From contig NZ_JAIUHR010000010.1 in assembly GCF_020165195.1 (NCBI RefSeq), positions 62,001 to 126,000 on the forward strand: 64,000 nucleotides of DNA, in the 5' to 3' direction. This DNA comes from Mesorhizobium sp. CA14 (GTDB lineage Bacteria > Pseudomonadota > Alphaproteobacteria > Rhizobiales > Rhizobiaceae). The position numbers and the translations under genes were made by a program. This document shows, piece by piece, positions 25,945 to 34,057 of this stretch (its first letter is position 1; every line of letters begins with the position of its first letter). Under the pieces are notes generated by a model. That model did no database searches. It worked only from the letters and a program-made list of their open reading frames with translations, and was not told where the DNA came from.

Positions 25945-27852
25945 CTAAACGCCGATGCCGCGTCCCTTCAGCGCCGCCGTGATCTCGTCGAGGATCGCCG
26001 GATCGTCGATGGTCGCCGGCATCGTCCATTCCTCCTTGTCGGCGATCTTCTGCATCGTGCCGCGCAGGATCTTGCCGGAGCGGGTCTTGGGCAGCCGCTT
26101 GATCGTCACCACGGTCTTGAAGGCGGCAACCGGGCCGATCCGCTCACGCACCAGCCCCACCACCTCGCTTTCGATCGCTGCGGTATCGCGCGACACGCCG
26201 GCATTGAGCACGACGAAGCCGAGAGGCACCTGGCCCTTCATGGCATCGGCAATGCCGATGACCGCGCATTCGGCGACATCGGGGTGGGCCGCCAGCACCT
26301 CTTCCATGGCGCCGGTCGACAGACGGTGGCCGGCGACGTTGATGATGTCGTCGGTGCGGGCCATCACGTAGAGATAGCCGTCCTCGTCCATCATGCCGGC
26401 ATCGGCCGTCTTGTAGTAGCCGGGGAACTCCTCGAGGTAAGCTTGGCGGAAGCGGGCGTCGGCGTTCCACAGCGTCGGCAGGCAGCCGGCGGGCAGCGGC
26501 AGCTTGACCACGACATTGCCGAGCGTGCCGCGCGCTACCTCATGGCCGGCATCGTCGAGGATGCGAATGTCGTAGCCCGGCATCGGCACGCCGGGCGAGC
26601 CGTATTTCACGGGCAGAAGCCCGAGGCCCGCCGGGTTAATCGTCATCGGCGAGCCGGTCTCGGTCTGCCACCAATGGTCGATCACCGGACGGTCGAGCTT
26701 CTGCTCCGCCCATTTGATGGTTTCGGGGTCGGCGCGCTCGCCGGCAAGGAACAGCGTGCGGAACTTCGACAGATCGTATTTCGGCACGAACTCGCCCTTG
26801 GGATCCTGCCCCTTGATGGCGCGGAACGCGGTCGGCGCGGTGAACAGCGCCACCACGCCATGCTGCGAGATCACCCGCCAATAGGTGCCGGCATCCGGCG
26901 TGCCGATCGGCTTGCCTTCGAACAGCACGCTTGTGCAGCCATGCAGAAGCGGCCCGTAGACGATGTAGGAATGGCCGACCACCCAGCCGACGTCGGAGGC
27001 CGCCCAGAACACTTCGCCCGGCTTGACGCCGAACTCATTGTCCATGGTCCATTTCAGCGCGACCATGTGGCCGCCATTGTCGCGCACGATGCCCTTCGGC
27101 TGGCCGGTCGTGCCAGAGGTGTATATGATGTAGAGCGGGTCGGTGGCTAAAACCGGCACGCAATCGACATTGGCGCCGGCCGCACGTTCACGCGCCACCG
27201 CGTCCGCATAGTCGAAGTCGTAATTGTCCTTCATCTCGCAGCGCAGCTGCTCGCGCTGCAGGATCAGGCACGCGTCGGGCTTGTGCTTCGACATCTCGAT
27301 CGCCTTGTCGAGCAGCGGCTTGTAGGCGACGACGCGGCCTGGCTCCAGGCCGCAGGAGGCGGTGATGATCAGCTTCGGCTTGGCGTCGTCGATGCGGGTG
27401 GCGAGCTCATGCGAGGCGAAGCCGCCGAATACCACGGAATGCACGGCGCCCAGCCTCGCTGAGGCAAGCATGGCGATGGCAGCTTCCGCCACCATCGGCA
27501 TGTAGATGATGACGCGGTCGCCCTTGCCGATGCCGCGATGCCTCAGCACCGAGGCGAGGGCGAGGACCTCGCGCTTCAATTCGGCATAGGTGAATTTTCG
27601 GATCGCGCCGGTGATCGCGCTGTCGTGGATCAGCGCCAGCTGGTCGGCGCGGCCGCCCGCGACATGGCGGTCGATTGCGTTGTAGCAGGTGTTGCAGGTT
27701 GCACCGGTGAACCAGCGGCCATAGACGCCTTCTGCAGGATCGAAGACCTTGTCGGCCGGCCTATACCAGTCGATCGCCTTGGCCGCCTCGGCCCAGAACC
27801 CTATGGGGTCGCGTTTCCAGCCCTCATAGACTTCATGGTAACGTGAGGCCAT
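25945..27852 (-). CDS. prpE: Propionyl-CoA synthetase / acyl-CoA ligase
   Basis: A 635-residue ANL-family enzyme. The P-loop IYTSGTTGQPKG lies near residue 240, WWQTETGSPM near 400, and the acyl-adenylate motif YKTADAGMMDEDGYLYVMARTDD in pieces near 480; the acetylated Lys region is KTRSGKILR close to the C-terminus. It converts propionate (or acetate) with ATP and CoA to the acyl-CoA. Propionyl- rather than acetyl-CoA specificity follows from the opening YHEVYEGWKRDPIGFWAEAA and overall length; moderate certainty. Confidence 0.88.
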   Translation of the reverse strand: MASRYHEVYEGWKRDPIGFWAEAAKAIDWYRPADKVFDPAEGVYGRWFTGATCNTCYNAIDRHVAGGRADQLALIHDSAITGAIRKFTYAELKREVLALASVLRHRGIGKGDRVIIYMPMVAEAAIAMLASARLGAVHSVVFGGFASHELATRIDDAKPKLIITASCGLEPGRVVAYKPLLDKAIEMSKHKPDACLILQREQLRCEMKDNYDFDYADAVARERAAGANVDCVPVLATDPLYIIYTSGTTGQPKGIVRDNGGHMVALKWTMDNEFGVKPGEVFWAASDVGWVVGHSYIVYGPLLHGCTSVLFEGKPIGTPDAGTYWRVISQHGVVALFTAPTAFRAIKGQDPKGEFVPKYDLSKFRTLFLAGERADPETIKWAEQKLDRPVIDHWWQTETGSPMTINPAGLGLLPVKYGSPGVPMPGYDIRILDDAGHEVARGTLGNVVVKLPLPAGCLPTLWNADARFRQAYLEEFPGYYKTADAGMMDEDGYLYVMARTDDIINVAGHRLSTGAMEEVLAAHPDVAECAVIGIADAMKGQVPLGFVVLNAGVSRDTAAIESEVVGLVRERIGPVAAFKTVVTIKRLPKTRSGKILRGTMQKIADKEEWTMPATIDDPAILDEITAALKGRGIGV

Positions 27853-27896
27853 CCGCCTTCCTCCCAGGACATTCTGCCGTCTGGGGTTAGCTTAGA

Positions 27897-27941
27897 GCAA
27901 TTCCAGGAAAAAGTGTGAAACGGTTTTCCGTCCGGAATTGC
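27897..27941. repeat. Imperfect palindromic intergenic repeat
   Basis: Begins GCAATTCC and ends GGAATTGC, with GTGTGAAACGGTTTTCCG inside. A near copy in opposite orientation lies at 33568-33610, and a degraded one at 51083. It follows the prpE start region and has no coding content. The type is common in Mesorhizobium-like genomes. Confidence 0.7.
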
Positions 27942-28108
27942 GTAAAAACAAGGAGATGGAGCGGTTCGCCGTTCTGTGAAGCGCAAAACGCTTCAAGTCG
28001 TTTTTCGCCGGCCATGTCTTCCTGCATTTTGGTCGACATCGCCGGTAAACGGCTCCGTTCGGCGCCTATCTGGAGGCGTCGCCGTCACGGTCCGCGACAT
28101 CAGCCGAC

Positions 28109-28225
28109 TTAAAGCGGCAGCGCCGCCAGCATCAGCCCGACGCCGCCCGCGATCAGGATGGCCGCCGCAAGCGCCTTCCGATGGCGCTCGAACGCCGTCG
28201 GAGCCCGTTCCCAATTGTAACGCAT
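28109..28225 (-). CDS. Small membrane protein (38 aa)
   Basis: ATG 28225 with GGGGAG about 11 bases upstream opens a 38-codon frame: a charged N-terminus (about 17 residues) then one hydrophobic helix rich in Ala, Ile, Gly and Leu to the end. No family recognised. It faces away from the RiPP precursor at 28362, with a 136-base shared promoter gap, so it might be an accessory of that locus or unrelated. Confidence 0.45.
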   Translation of the reverse strand: MRYNWERAPTAFERHRKALAAAILIAGGVGLMLAALPL

Positions 28226-28300
28226 ACAGTTCACTCCCCAAAGCCCGGCGGACTCATAGCTTACCCAGGGGCAGGAAGGCAACCCTGGCGGCCTGGCCGG

Positions 28301-28330
28301 CTTGACAGTGGGCGCGACTACCCATCATGC
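28301..28330 (+). promoter_or_regulatory. Putative promoter of first RiPP precursor
   Basis: CTTGACAG at 28301-28308 is a good alphaproteobacterial -35, followed after 17 bases by a weak -10 (TCATGC). The precursor ATG is 32 bases beyond. The second precursor has an equally placed TTGACAGTG at 32379. Confidence 0.4.
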
Positions 28331-28361
28331 TCATGCCGTGGTTTGTTCCTTGGGGGGTCTC

Positions 28362-28448
28362 ATGAAGAAAACTTACGAAAAACCGGTGCTGGTCAAGCGC
28401 GAGAAGCTGTCGCATGTCGTGGCGGTCGCAAGCGGTCCGATCGGCTGA
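28362..28448 (+). CDS. RiPP precursor-like peptide 1 (28 aa)
   Basis: A 28-codon ORF with a GGGGGG Shine-Dalgarno five bases before ATG. It reads MKKTYEKPVLVK at the start and AVASGPIG at the end. The Tyr-x-x-Pro-x-Leu element is the RRE-binding motif of lasso leaders, and the sequence K-K-x-Y-x-x-P-V-L-x-K-x-x-K-L-S-x-V-V-A-V-A-S is shared with the peptide at 32429. The part after the leader is at most about 8 residues and has no Asp or Glu, so an ordinary lasso ring cannot form. It precedes PqqD-like, B2-like and HPr-kinase-like genes. Confidence 0.7.
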   Translation: MKKTYEKPVLVKREKLSHVVAVASGPIG

Positions 28449-28561
28449 CGCTTCGGCCATTCGCCGCAAGACGGCCGACGCAACTGCGCAACTTCGGCGC
28501 GAGATGATGGACAGCGCAAAGTTGGCGCGCTACTTGCTCCCGGGCGAAGGGAAGCGGGCGC

Positions 28562-28849
28562 ATGGCTGAGATTGGTTCTGAAACGGTGCTGCGGATGGCG
28601 GACGACGCCTCCGTGCAGCATGTCGGCGATGGCGCCGTCGTGCTTTTGGCGCGCAGCGGCCAGCTTTACACCTGCAACGACACGACCGAGGCTTTTCTCG
28701 ACAAGGTGAACGGCGCGCGCAACCTCAACCAGATCGTCGACCTGCTGTCGGACGAATTCGAGGTCGACAAGGCGACGCTCGACCAGGACATGACCGAATT
28801 GGCCGCCGAGCTGGTGGCCGAAGGCATCCTCGCCGACCCGGGCGCGTGA
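28562..28849 (+). CDS. PqqD-like RRE protein of second RiPP locus
   Basis: A 95-residue PqqD-family protein; the central ARSGQLYTCNDTTEAFLDKV and ILSDEFEVDKATLDQDM-like (LLSDEFEVD) helices are typical. It should bind the Tyr-x-x-Pro leader motif of the two precursor-like peptides. GAAGGGAAGC lies upstream. Its stop overlaps the next start (TGATG), tying it to the B2-like protein. Compared with B1 at 1376 it is clearly related but not a copy. Confidence 0.82.
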   Translation: MAEIGSETVLRMADDASVQHVGDGAVVLLARSGQLYTCNDTTEAFLDKVNGARNLNQIVDLLSDEFEVDKATLDQDMTELAAELVAEGILADPGA

Positions 28850-29280
28850 TGGCCGACGGGCTGGTCCTGCGCGTCCTGTTTCGCGCCCATTTGTGGCTCA
28901 GCGCCCGGCTGATGCCGGTGCTGGTGGGCCGGCGCGATTTTGAAAGCGTGTTGAAACTGGCGCCGCTGCAGTCGCCTGCGCCCTATCGCGACTTGCCCTG
29001 GGCCTACATCGTCCATCGCGTCAAACGAACGGTACGGCGCCCCTGGCTGATGCGCGACCGCAGATGCCTTCGCGAAGGTCTGCTCGGGTTTCGTTTTCTG
29101 CGGATGGCCGGCCTCGACCCGGAGCTGCGTTTCGGCGTCGATGCCAAGTCGATGCACGAGCCTCGCCTGTCGGCGCATTGCTGGGTCTGCCTCGATGGCA
29201 AGCCGGTGGTCAGCGACAGCCAGCCCGGCATGGTGGAGATCTACCGCCACCCGGCCAGGATGAAGGCGCCAGCCGCTTGA
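28849..29280 (+). CDS. Lasso B2-like (transglutaminase-fold) protease
   Basis: A 143-residue member of the lasso leader-peptidase family. Cys73 in RRCLREGLL, His110 in SAHCWVCL and Asp near 123 in VVSD make a full Cys-His-Asp set, better preserved than in the first cluster. It would cut the precursor leader in complex with the PqqD-like protein. ATG 28849 overlaps the previous stop; a GTG one codon earlier is possible. Its last codons overlap the TTG start of the kinase-like gene. Confidence 0.82.
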   Translation: MADGLVLRVLFRAHLWLSARLMPVLVGRRDFESVLKLAPLQSPAPYRDLPWAYIVHRVKRTVRRPWLMRDRRCLREGLLGFRFLRMAGLDPELRFGVDAKSMHEPRLSAHCWVCLDGKPVVSDSQPGMVEIYRHPARMKAPAA

Positions 29281-30257
29281 GCGACCAGACTTTCCGCTAC
29301 GACCTCAACGGCCAGGTCATAGGCATCACCGCCGCGCGTGCCGATCTGTGGCCGAGCCTTGACCTGATGCTCGGCACCCTGCGCATGAACGAGCCTGTCC
29401 CGGCCGGTTTTCGCGTCGACATTGTCGAAACGCTCGAGTTGCCGGAGAATCCCGAAGGAAAGCTGGCTTTCGACGGCGACGTCCCGCCGGACGGCCATTG
29501 CCGCATGATCGACGCCGGAAGCGTTTTCCATCTCGTCTTTCCGGGCCAGCAGACGCTGTCGATCCACGACGGCGAGGGCCGGGCCGAAATCCGTCTTCGT
29601 CCGGACAGCAAGATCAAGTGGACGCTGCTGATGATGGTGCTGGACGCGGCGCTCGACGCGGACGGCCAGCATATGCTGCACACCGCTGGTCTCACCTTGC
29701 CGGGAAAGGACGGCCTGGTTCTCATTCATGCGCCAAGCGGCACGGGCAAGTCGACGACGTCGCTCGCGCTTGCGTCACGGGGCTTCGGCCTCTGCTCGGA
29801 TGACGTGATGATCCTCAATGCAAAGGCGCAGGGCATTTCGGCTTGGGGCATGCCGCGCAAGGTGAAGATCCACCGCAACACCGCCGCAATGTTGCCCTTC
29901 GTCACGCCTTGCCTGGGCGAAAACTGGGATGCCGAGGGCGAGCAATCCGTTTCGCTGGACCGCCTCGGCGAAATCATTCGTGTCGAGGATGTGCGCGCCA
30001 GGCCCGTCGCCGCGCTCCTGCACCTTGCACGCTCGGCAGACGCCGAGACCCGGCTGCTGCCGATGGCCAGGACCGACGCTATGGTGGCTTTGGCCACCGA
30101 CAATGTGCGGACCGGCATGACCGGCCTGCTGTCGCTGCAGAAAAGGCGCATGGCGACGATCGCGGCCCTGGTGAAGGCAGTGCCGACCTTCACGCTGGAA
30201 GTCGGGGCAAGGCCGGTCGAGGCGGCGGCGCTGATCCGCGCCGCGGTGCCGAGTTGA
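29277..30257 (+). CDS. HPr kinase-like ATP-binding protein
   Basis: About 326 residues. A P-loop HAPSGTGKSTTSLAL near residue 150 and LCSDDVMIL after it match the C-terminal catalytic domain of HPr kinase/phosphorylase. Relatives occur in RiPP clusters; in the paeninodin pathway one phosphorylates the precursor C-terminal Ser. Here the peptides have Ser near the end of the conserved part (AVAS), so phosphorylation is possible but unshown. TTG 29277 is chosen as start since it overlaps the B2 stop (TTGA) and the upstream frame runs through B2. Confidence 0.75.
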   Translation: MSDQTFRYDLNGQVIGITAARADLWPSLDLMLGTLRMNEPVPAGFRVDIVETLELPENPEGKLAFDGDVPPDGHCRMIDAGSVFHLVFPGQQTLSIHDGEGRAEIRLRPDSKIKWTLLMMVLDAALDADGQHMLHTAGLTLPGKDGLVLIHAPSGTGKSTTSLALASRGFGLCSDDVMILNAKAQGISAWGMPRKVKIHRNTAAMLPFVTPCLGENWDAEGEQSVSLDRLGEIIRVEDVRARPVAALLHLARSADAETRLLPMARTDAMVALATDNVRTGMTGLLSLQKRRMATIAALVKAVPTFTLEVGARPVEAAALIRAAVPS

Positions 30258-30264
30258 CGCGCGC

Positions 30265-31244
30265 TCAGTCCTTCGCGCCGAAACGCCGGATGTCGAAGGA
30301 TCGCTGGTTCCACCGGCCATGGCGGGGTTTCGACTGCCATCGCAACAACAGCCGGGACAGTTTGTTATAGGCCAGATGGACGACGCGCGCGTCGGCGCAG
30401 TCGAACTCCACCAGTCCCCATCGGGATTTCGCCGCTTCGCCGCTGGGTGGTCCCAGGCGGCGGATCGGCTGGGCCAGACGGGCCGGCGTTCCATTGATCA
30501 GCACACTGACCGAAACACTCGACCCGACGATCGGCACAGCCGCGCGACATGGTCGCTTGACGATTGCATGCCGACGATCAACGGACCCGGCTCGACGCGC
30601 GCCCAGACGTAAGCCCCATCCGGCTGGGGCATTCCGGCAAGCCTGCCCCGGCAAAACTCGGGCGCAATATCCGTCGCAAGCGCAGCCATCGCGTCGGCCA
30701 GGGCCTTGTTCACCGTTGCGGCCGAACGCCAATCCCCTGCTGCAAAGCCAACCTGCGCCAGGATGTCGCCCGCATCGAAGCCGGACGTCATCTTGTGCAA
30801 TGTCACGCCGCCATGCGCTTCATGCATCCGGTCGATAACTAGTCGGTGAATCGGATGCGGGCCGCGATAGTGCGGCAGAAGCGCGGGATGCAGGTTGAGG
30901 CCGCCCTTCGGAAACAGCTCAAGTACAGTTTGCGGGATCAGCCTACCGTATCCGAAACAGATCAAAAGATCGGCGCCGATGCTGAGCTCCCGCCCGAGCG
31001 CATCCCAATCATGGGGCGGGCTGAATTCGATTAGCGGGGGCATGGCGTGTCTGGGATGAGATATCAACGCAAACCGTCGCCGCAGGCGGCGGCGCAGGGT
31101 ACTGAAGCTGAAGCGCTTGCCGGCACGTGGGCCTGGCACGACCACGGCAGCGATGCGGTGGCCGTCATTTGCCCAGCGTGCAAGCATGGGCGCGGTGACG
31201 GACGAAACCTCGGTGATGAATACGGCCGAGAGCGGTTTCTCCAT
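30265..31244 (-). pseudogene. Formyltransferase-like protein with C-terminal frameshift
   Basis: From ATG 31244 the frame encodes a methionyl-tRNA-formyltransferase-like N-terminal domain: LLICFGYGRLIP, then GLNLHPALLPHYRGPHPIHR with the catalytic Asn-x-His region, and HKMTSGFDAGDIL. That frame stops at 30498. The next frame continues a sensible C-terminus (VSVSVLINGTPARL ... WNQRSFDIRRFG) to 30265, seven bases from the convergent kinase-like gene. An indel lies between about 30515 and 30560. It may be real decay, a sequencing error, or a working truncated enzyme. Substrate could be an amino sugar or the RiPP; unknown. Confidence 0.65.
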
Positions 31245-31251
31245 GCCGAGC

Positions 31252-32277
31252 TCAGGCTGGATATGGTCGCGACCGTGCCAGCCTCTGGACCCAGCGGAAG
31301 GCATCGCGGCTGAGGCGCGAGCGCAGCTTCTCGCGAGAATTGACCCGAAGCAGCATGTTGCCGGTGATCAACCATTTGGCCAGTCGGATCGAGAGGTCCG
31401 GCTTGATGCGGTCGGCGAGCTCGATCGCGCGCGGCGCGCCGAACAGGCGTCCGGTGACGTTGAGGACCGTGGCCAGCTCGAGCTCGATGCCGGTCATGCG
31501 GGCGGCATCGAGCAGCCGCGCTTCCGCTTGAGGCGATTTCAGCGCCCGCACGCCTTGCAGCACGTCGACGCACAGCTGCAGGCGGTGGAACTTGTGGCCG
31601 CCGGCGGCATGAACGATGGCGATGGTGAGCAGCGCGGCCGGCGTGTCGGTTTCGCTGCCGTCGATTGCCTGCAACTCGCGGAAGCCAAGCGACAGGCGTC
31701 TGCGCATGCCGGTGTCGTGCACCAGATTGCCATGCAATTCGACCAGCAGGCTGGAGTTCTCTTTCTCCAGCCATTTGAATTCCAGCAGTTCATGCGACTC
31801 GGCCTCATCGCTGCCGAGCTCGAAGCCGCATTCGCCGATGGTCCTGTTGGCCGCCTCGATGCTGGCGGGGTCGACGAGGATGTCGATGTCGGTGAAGGGA
31901 CGGTCCGCAACCTGGCTATAGAGCTTGCGCGCGAACACCGGCCCCTTGACGATCCGGGCCGGCACGCCCTTTGCCGCCAGCGCTTTCATGATGCGGTCGC
32001 CGTGATATTGCAGCAGCATCGATTGGCCGGTCGCCATCGTCGCCTCGTCGCGCAACTCCGATAGCCTCCGCTGCAGGGCTGCGTCCTGCGGCAGTCGAGC
32101 GTCACCGATCTCCCGGAGTTTGCGCAGCATGATCGGCAGCACGCCGTGAAACTCCGCATTGGCGAGCAGCGCCAGCAGGGTTGCGGCCACAACATCCCTG
32201 CTAACAGCCGCCGGTGCATCGGGGTCGGCGAAGGTCAGCAGCAGTTTTTCATCGGCGGGGGCAAGAGATGGCAGCAT
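31252..32277 (-). CDS. Nucleotidyltransferase-family protein (NTP_transf_5-like)
   Basis: A 341-residue relative of the protein at 2488. ARIVKGPVFARKLYSQ and FTDIDILVDP hold the Lys-Gly and D-x-D elements of the fold. Such proteins are frequent in lasso and related RiPP loci, including those with HPr-kinase-like partners, but their reaction is not established. It lies 7 bases ahead of the formyltransferase gene in one unit and is divergent from the second precursor. A TTG one codon upstream of ATG 32277 is an alternative start. Confidence 0.75.
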   Translation of the reverse strand: MLPSLAPADEKLLLTFADPDAPAAVSRDVVAATLLALLANAEFHGVLPIMLRKLREIGDARLPQDAALQRRLSELRDEATMATGQSMLLQYHGDRIMKALAAKGVPARIVKGPVFARKLYSQVADRPFTDIDILVDPASIEAANRTIGECGFELGSDEAESHELLEFKWLEKENSSLLVELHGNLVHDTGMRRRLSLGFRELQAIDGSETDTPAALLTIAIVHAAGGHKFHRLQLCVDVLQGVRALKSPQAEARLLDAARMTGIELELATVLNVTGRLFGAPRAIELADRIKPDLSIRLAKWLITGNMLLRVNSREKLRSRLSRDAFRWVQRLARSRPYPA

Positions 32278-32378
32278 CAAATCTGGTCGGGATTGGTTAT
32301 GGAAGGCAGATATGGCGGATATGGTTGCAGAAAAGCATCAGGGACGCCAGCAACGAGAGGGCGAAGCTCCCGCATGAA

Positions 32379-32408
32379 TTGACAGTGTGAATAGCTTTGC
32401 CGCATTCT
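32379..32408 (+). promoter_or_regulatory. Putative promoter of second RiPP precursor
   Basis: TTGACA at 32379-32384, 17-base spacer, weak -10 (GCATTC), 21 bases before the ATG. It shares TTGACAGTG with the promoter-like sequence at 28301, consistent with joint control. Confidence 0.38.
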
Positions 32409-32428
32409 TACAACCTGGAGTCGGAGGC

Positions 32429-32524
32429 ATGAAAATGACCAAGAAGCAATATCAAGCGCCAGTTCTGCGCAAGGCAGGTAAGCTGTCCACTGTAGTAGCC
32501 GTTGCCTCGAAAACACCGGCCTAA
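32429..32524 (+). CDS. RiPP precursor-like peptide 2 (31 aa)
   Basis: A 31-codon ORF with GGAGTCGGAGG just upstream of ATG. After MKMT it follows the same pattern as the peptide at 28362: K-K-x-Y-x-x-P-V-L-x-K-x-x-K-L-S-x-V-V-A-V-A-S, then ends KTPA. Again no acidic residue follows the leader. It is divergent from the nucleotidyltransferase and 28 bases from the convergent dhaK end. Conservation of leader pattern at both ends of the locus is the main evidence that these are real genes. Confidence 0.68.
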   Translation: MKMTKKQYQAPVLRKAGKLSTVVAVASKTPA

Positions 32525-32552
32525 GCCAGGTTCGCAGCCTTCGCTTGCACCT

Positions 32553-33539
32553 CTAAATGCCCCATCGCAACGCCGCCGTGTGTACCGGCGCGTCCCAAAG
32601 TGCCGACGTTTCGTCGTCCAGCGTGGTCAGCGTGATCGAGCATCCCGCCATGTCGAGCGAGGTCACATAGGACCCGACCAGCGAGCGGACCACCGTCACG
32701 CCCTGCCTCTCGAACATTCTGCGGGCGCTGTTGTACATCAGATAGAGCTCCATCGACGGTGTGCCACCGAAGCCGTTGACGAACAGCAGCGCCGGCCCTT
32801 TGACCCGGTCGCCGAGGTCGCCGGCAATCGTCGCGCAGACCTCCCCGGCGATGGCGTCGGCGCTCTTCAGCGCATCGCGCCGCCGGCCGGGCTCGCCATG
32901 GATGCCGACGCCGAATTCCATCTCGCCATCGCCGATCTCGAAGGTCGGCTTGCCGGCGGCGGGGACCGTGCCGCTGGTCAGCGCCACGCCCATGGAGCGC
33001 GTCGCGGCATTGATGCGGTCGCCCAGCGCCTTGAGCGCGGGCAGGGCCATGCCTTGCTCCGCCGCCGCGCCGACGATCTTTTCAACCACCAGCGTGCCGG
33101 CCACCCCGCGCCGTCCGGTCGTGTAGGACGAGTTCTCGACCGCGACGTCGTCATTGGTCACCACCTGCAGCACGCCGTCCGCCATCTCGGCCGCCATGTC
33201 GAAATTCATCACATCGCCTTCATAGTTCTTGACAATGAACAGGCAGCCGGCGCCGGTGTCGACAGCCTGGACGGCCGCCAGCATCTGGTCGGGCGTCGGC
33301 GAGGTGAAGACCTGGCCGGGGCAGGCGGCGTCCAGCATGCCGTGGCCGACAAAGCCGCCATGCAGCGGCTCGTGGCCGGAGCCGCCGCCCGAGATCAGCG
33401 CCACCTTGCCGGGTTTCAACGCCCTGCGGCGGATGAATTTGCGGTCGTCGCCAAGCACGAGGATGTCGGCGTGAGCCGCCGCAAAGCCATCGAGGCTTTC
33501 GGCCAGCACCGTGTCCACTGAATTGATGAATTTCTTCAT
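32553..33539 (-). CDS. dhaK: Dihydroxyacetone kinase subunit DhaK (PTS type)
   Basis: A 328-residue DhaK. ISGGGSGHEPLHGGFVG forms the substrate site and GVGIHGEPG carries the His that holds dihydroxyacetone covalently. Together with DhaL-ADP, rephosphorylated by DhaM, it makes dihydroxyacetone phosphate. It is the last gene of a long leftward series from the glycerol transporter. A palindromic repeat separates it from the HTH-like gene upstream. Confidence 0.93.
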   Translation of the reverse strand: MKKFINSVDTVLAESLDGFAAAHADILVLGDDRKFIRRRALKPGKVALISGGGSGHEPLHGGFVGHGMLDAACPGQVFTSPTPDQMLAAVQAVDTGAGCLFIVKNYEGDVMNFDMAAEMADGVLQVVTNDDVAVENSSYTTGRRGVAGTLVVEKIVGAAAEQGMALPALKALGDRINAATRSMGVALTSGTVPAAGKPTFEIGDGEMEFGVGIHGEPGRRRDALKSADAIAGEVCATIAGDLGDRVKGPALLFVNGFGGTPSMELYLMYNSARRMFERQGVTVVRSLVGSYVTSLDMAGCSITLTTLDDETSALWDAPVHTAALRWGI

Positions 33540-33567
33540 GACGGTCCTCCCGACGGTCTTAGTTTAC

Positions 33568-33610
33568 GCAATTCCGAACGGAAAACCGCTACACACTTTT
33601 CCTGGAATTG
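33568..33610. repeat. Imperfect palindromic intergenic repeat (inverse copy)
   Basis: Starts GCAATTCC and ends GGAATTG, the reverse orientation of 27897-27941. It lies inside the dha operon immediately upstream of dhaK and could form an mRNA stem. Confidence 0.65.
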
Positions 33611-33618
33611 TTCCTGCT

Positions 33619-34050
33619 TTAGCCGCTACCCTTGCCGGCGATGCTGGTTATTTTCTGGATGAATTCGTTGATCGCCCGGTCGAGCGCGGCGTTCTGCCTG
33701 TCGTCGCCGAAATCCGGCACGATGAGCGAGACATGACGCGTCTTGCGCGGCCCTGAGGCCGCGGGCGCTTTGCCGGGATGCGCCTGGTGATAGGCGGCCA
33801 TGAACTGGTCGCGCTCGGCCTGGCTGAAGTGGCAGACGGAAAAGATGGAAGGCAGATGCTTTGATGGGATCGGGATCGAATAGGCCGGGCTGGAGATCTG
33901 CGTGACGAAGCTGCGGTGCTTGCCGAGCGCATCGGCAAGGCGCTGGCGCATGCCCGACGGGCGCTGGTCGATGACCTGCGACAGGATCGTCTTATAGGCG
34001 CGGATCGCCTCTTCCGAGCCTGTTTCCGATATCTTCTCGGTCCTGGCCAT
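33619..34050 (-). CDS. Putative HTH-containing protein in dha operon
   Basis: A 143-residue protein. Residues 30-60 (RQRLADALGKHRSFVTQIS) look like a Cro/C1-type helix-turn-helix, followed by a segment with SQAERDQFMAAYHQAHPG and a Lys/Arg-rich patch. No certain family. ATG 34050 is chosen as it lies 7 bases after the enzyme I stop. Position between enzyme I and DhaK suggests a regulator or adaptor of dihydroxyacetone phosphorylation. A non-DNA-binding role is possible. Confidence 0.6.
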   Translation of the reverse strand: MARTEKISETGSEEAIRAYKTILSQVIDQRPSGMRQRLADALGKHRSFVTQISSPAYSIPIPSKHLPSIFSVCHFSQAERDQFMAAYHQAHPGKAPAASGPRKTRHVSLIVPDFGDDRQNAALDRAINEFIQKITSIAGKGSG

Positions 34051-34057
34051 GCCGCGT

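Noticed and set aside
25915-27150. 411-residue plus-strand frame opposite prpE
   Set aside because: His/Arg-rich shadow; prpE motifs are on the other strand.
28362-28448. Ordinary lasso precursor
   Set aside because: No Asp or Glu after the leader and too few residues for a ring and tail; reported only as RiPP-like.
30515-30560. Programmed ribosomal frameshift in the formyltransferase gene
   Set aside because: No slippery heptamer or following pseudoknot could be recognised, so decay or error is more likely.
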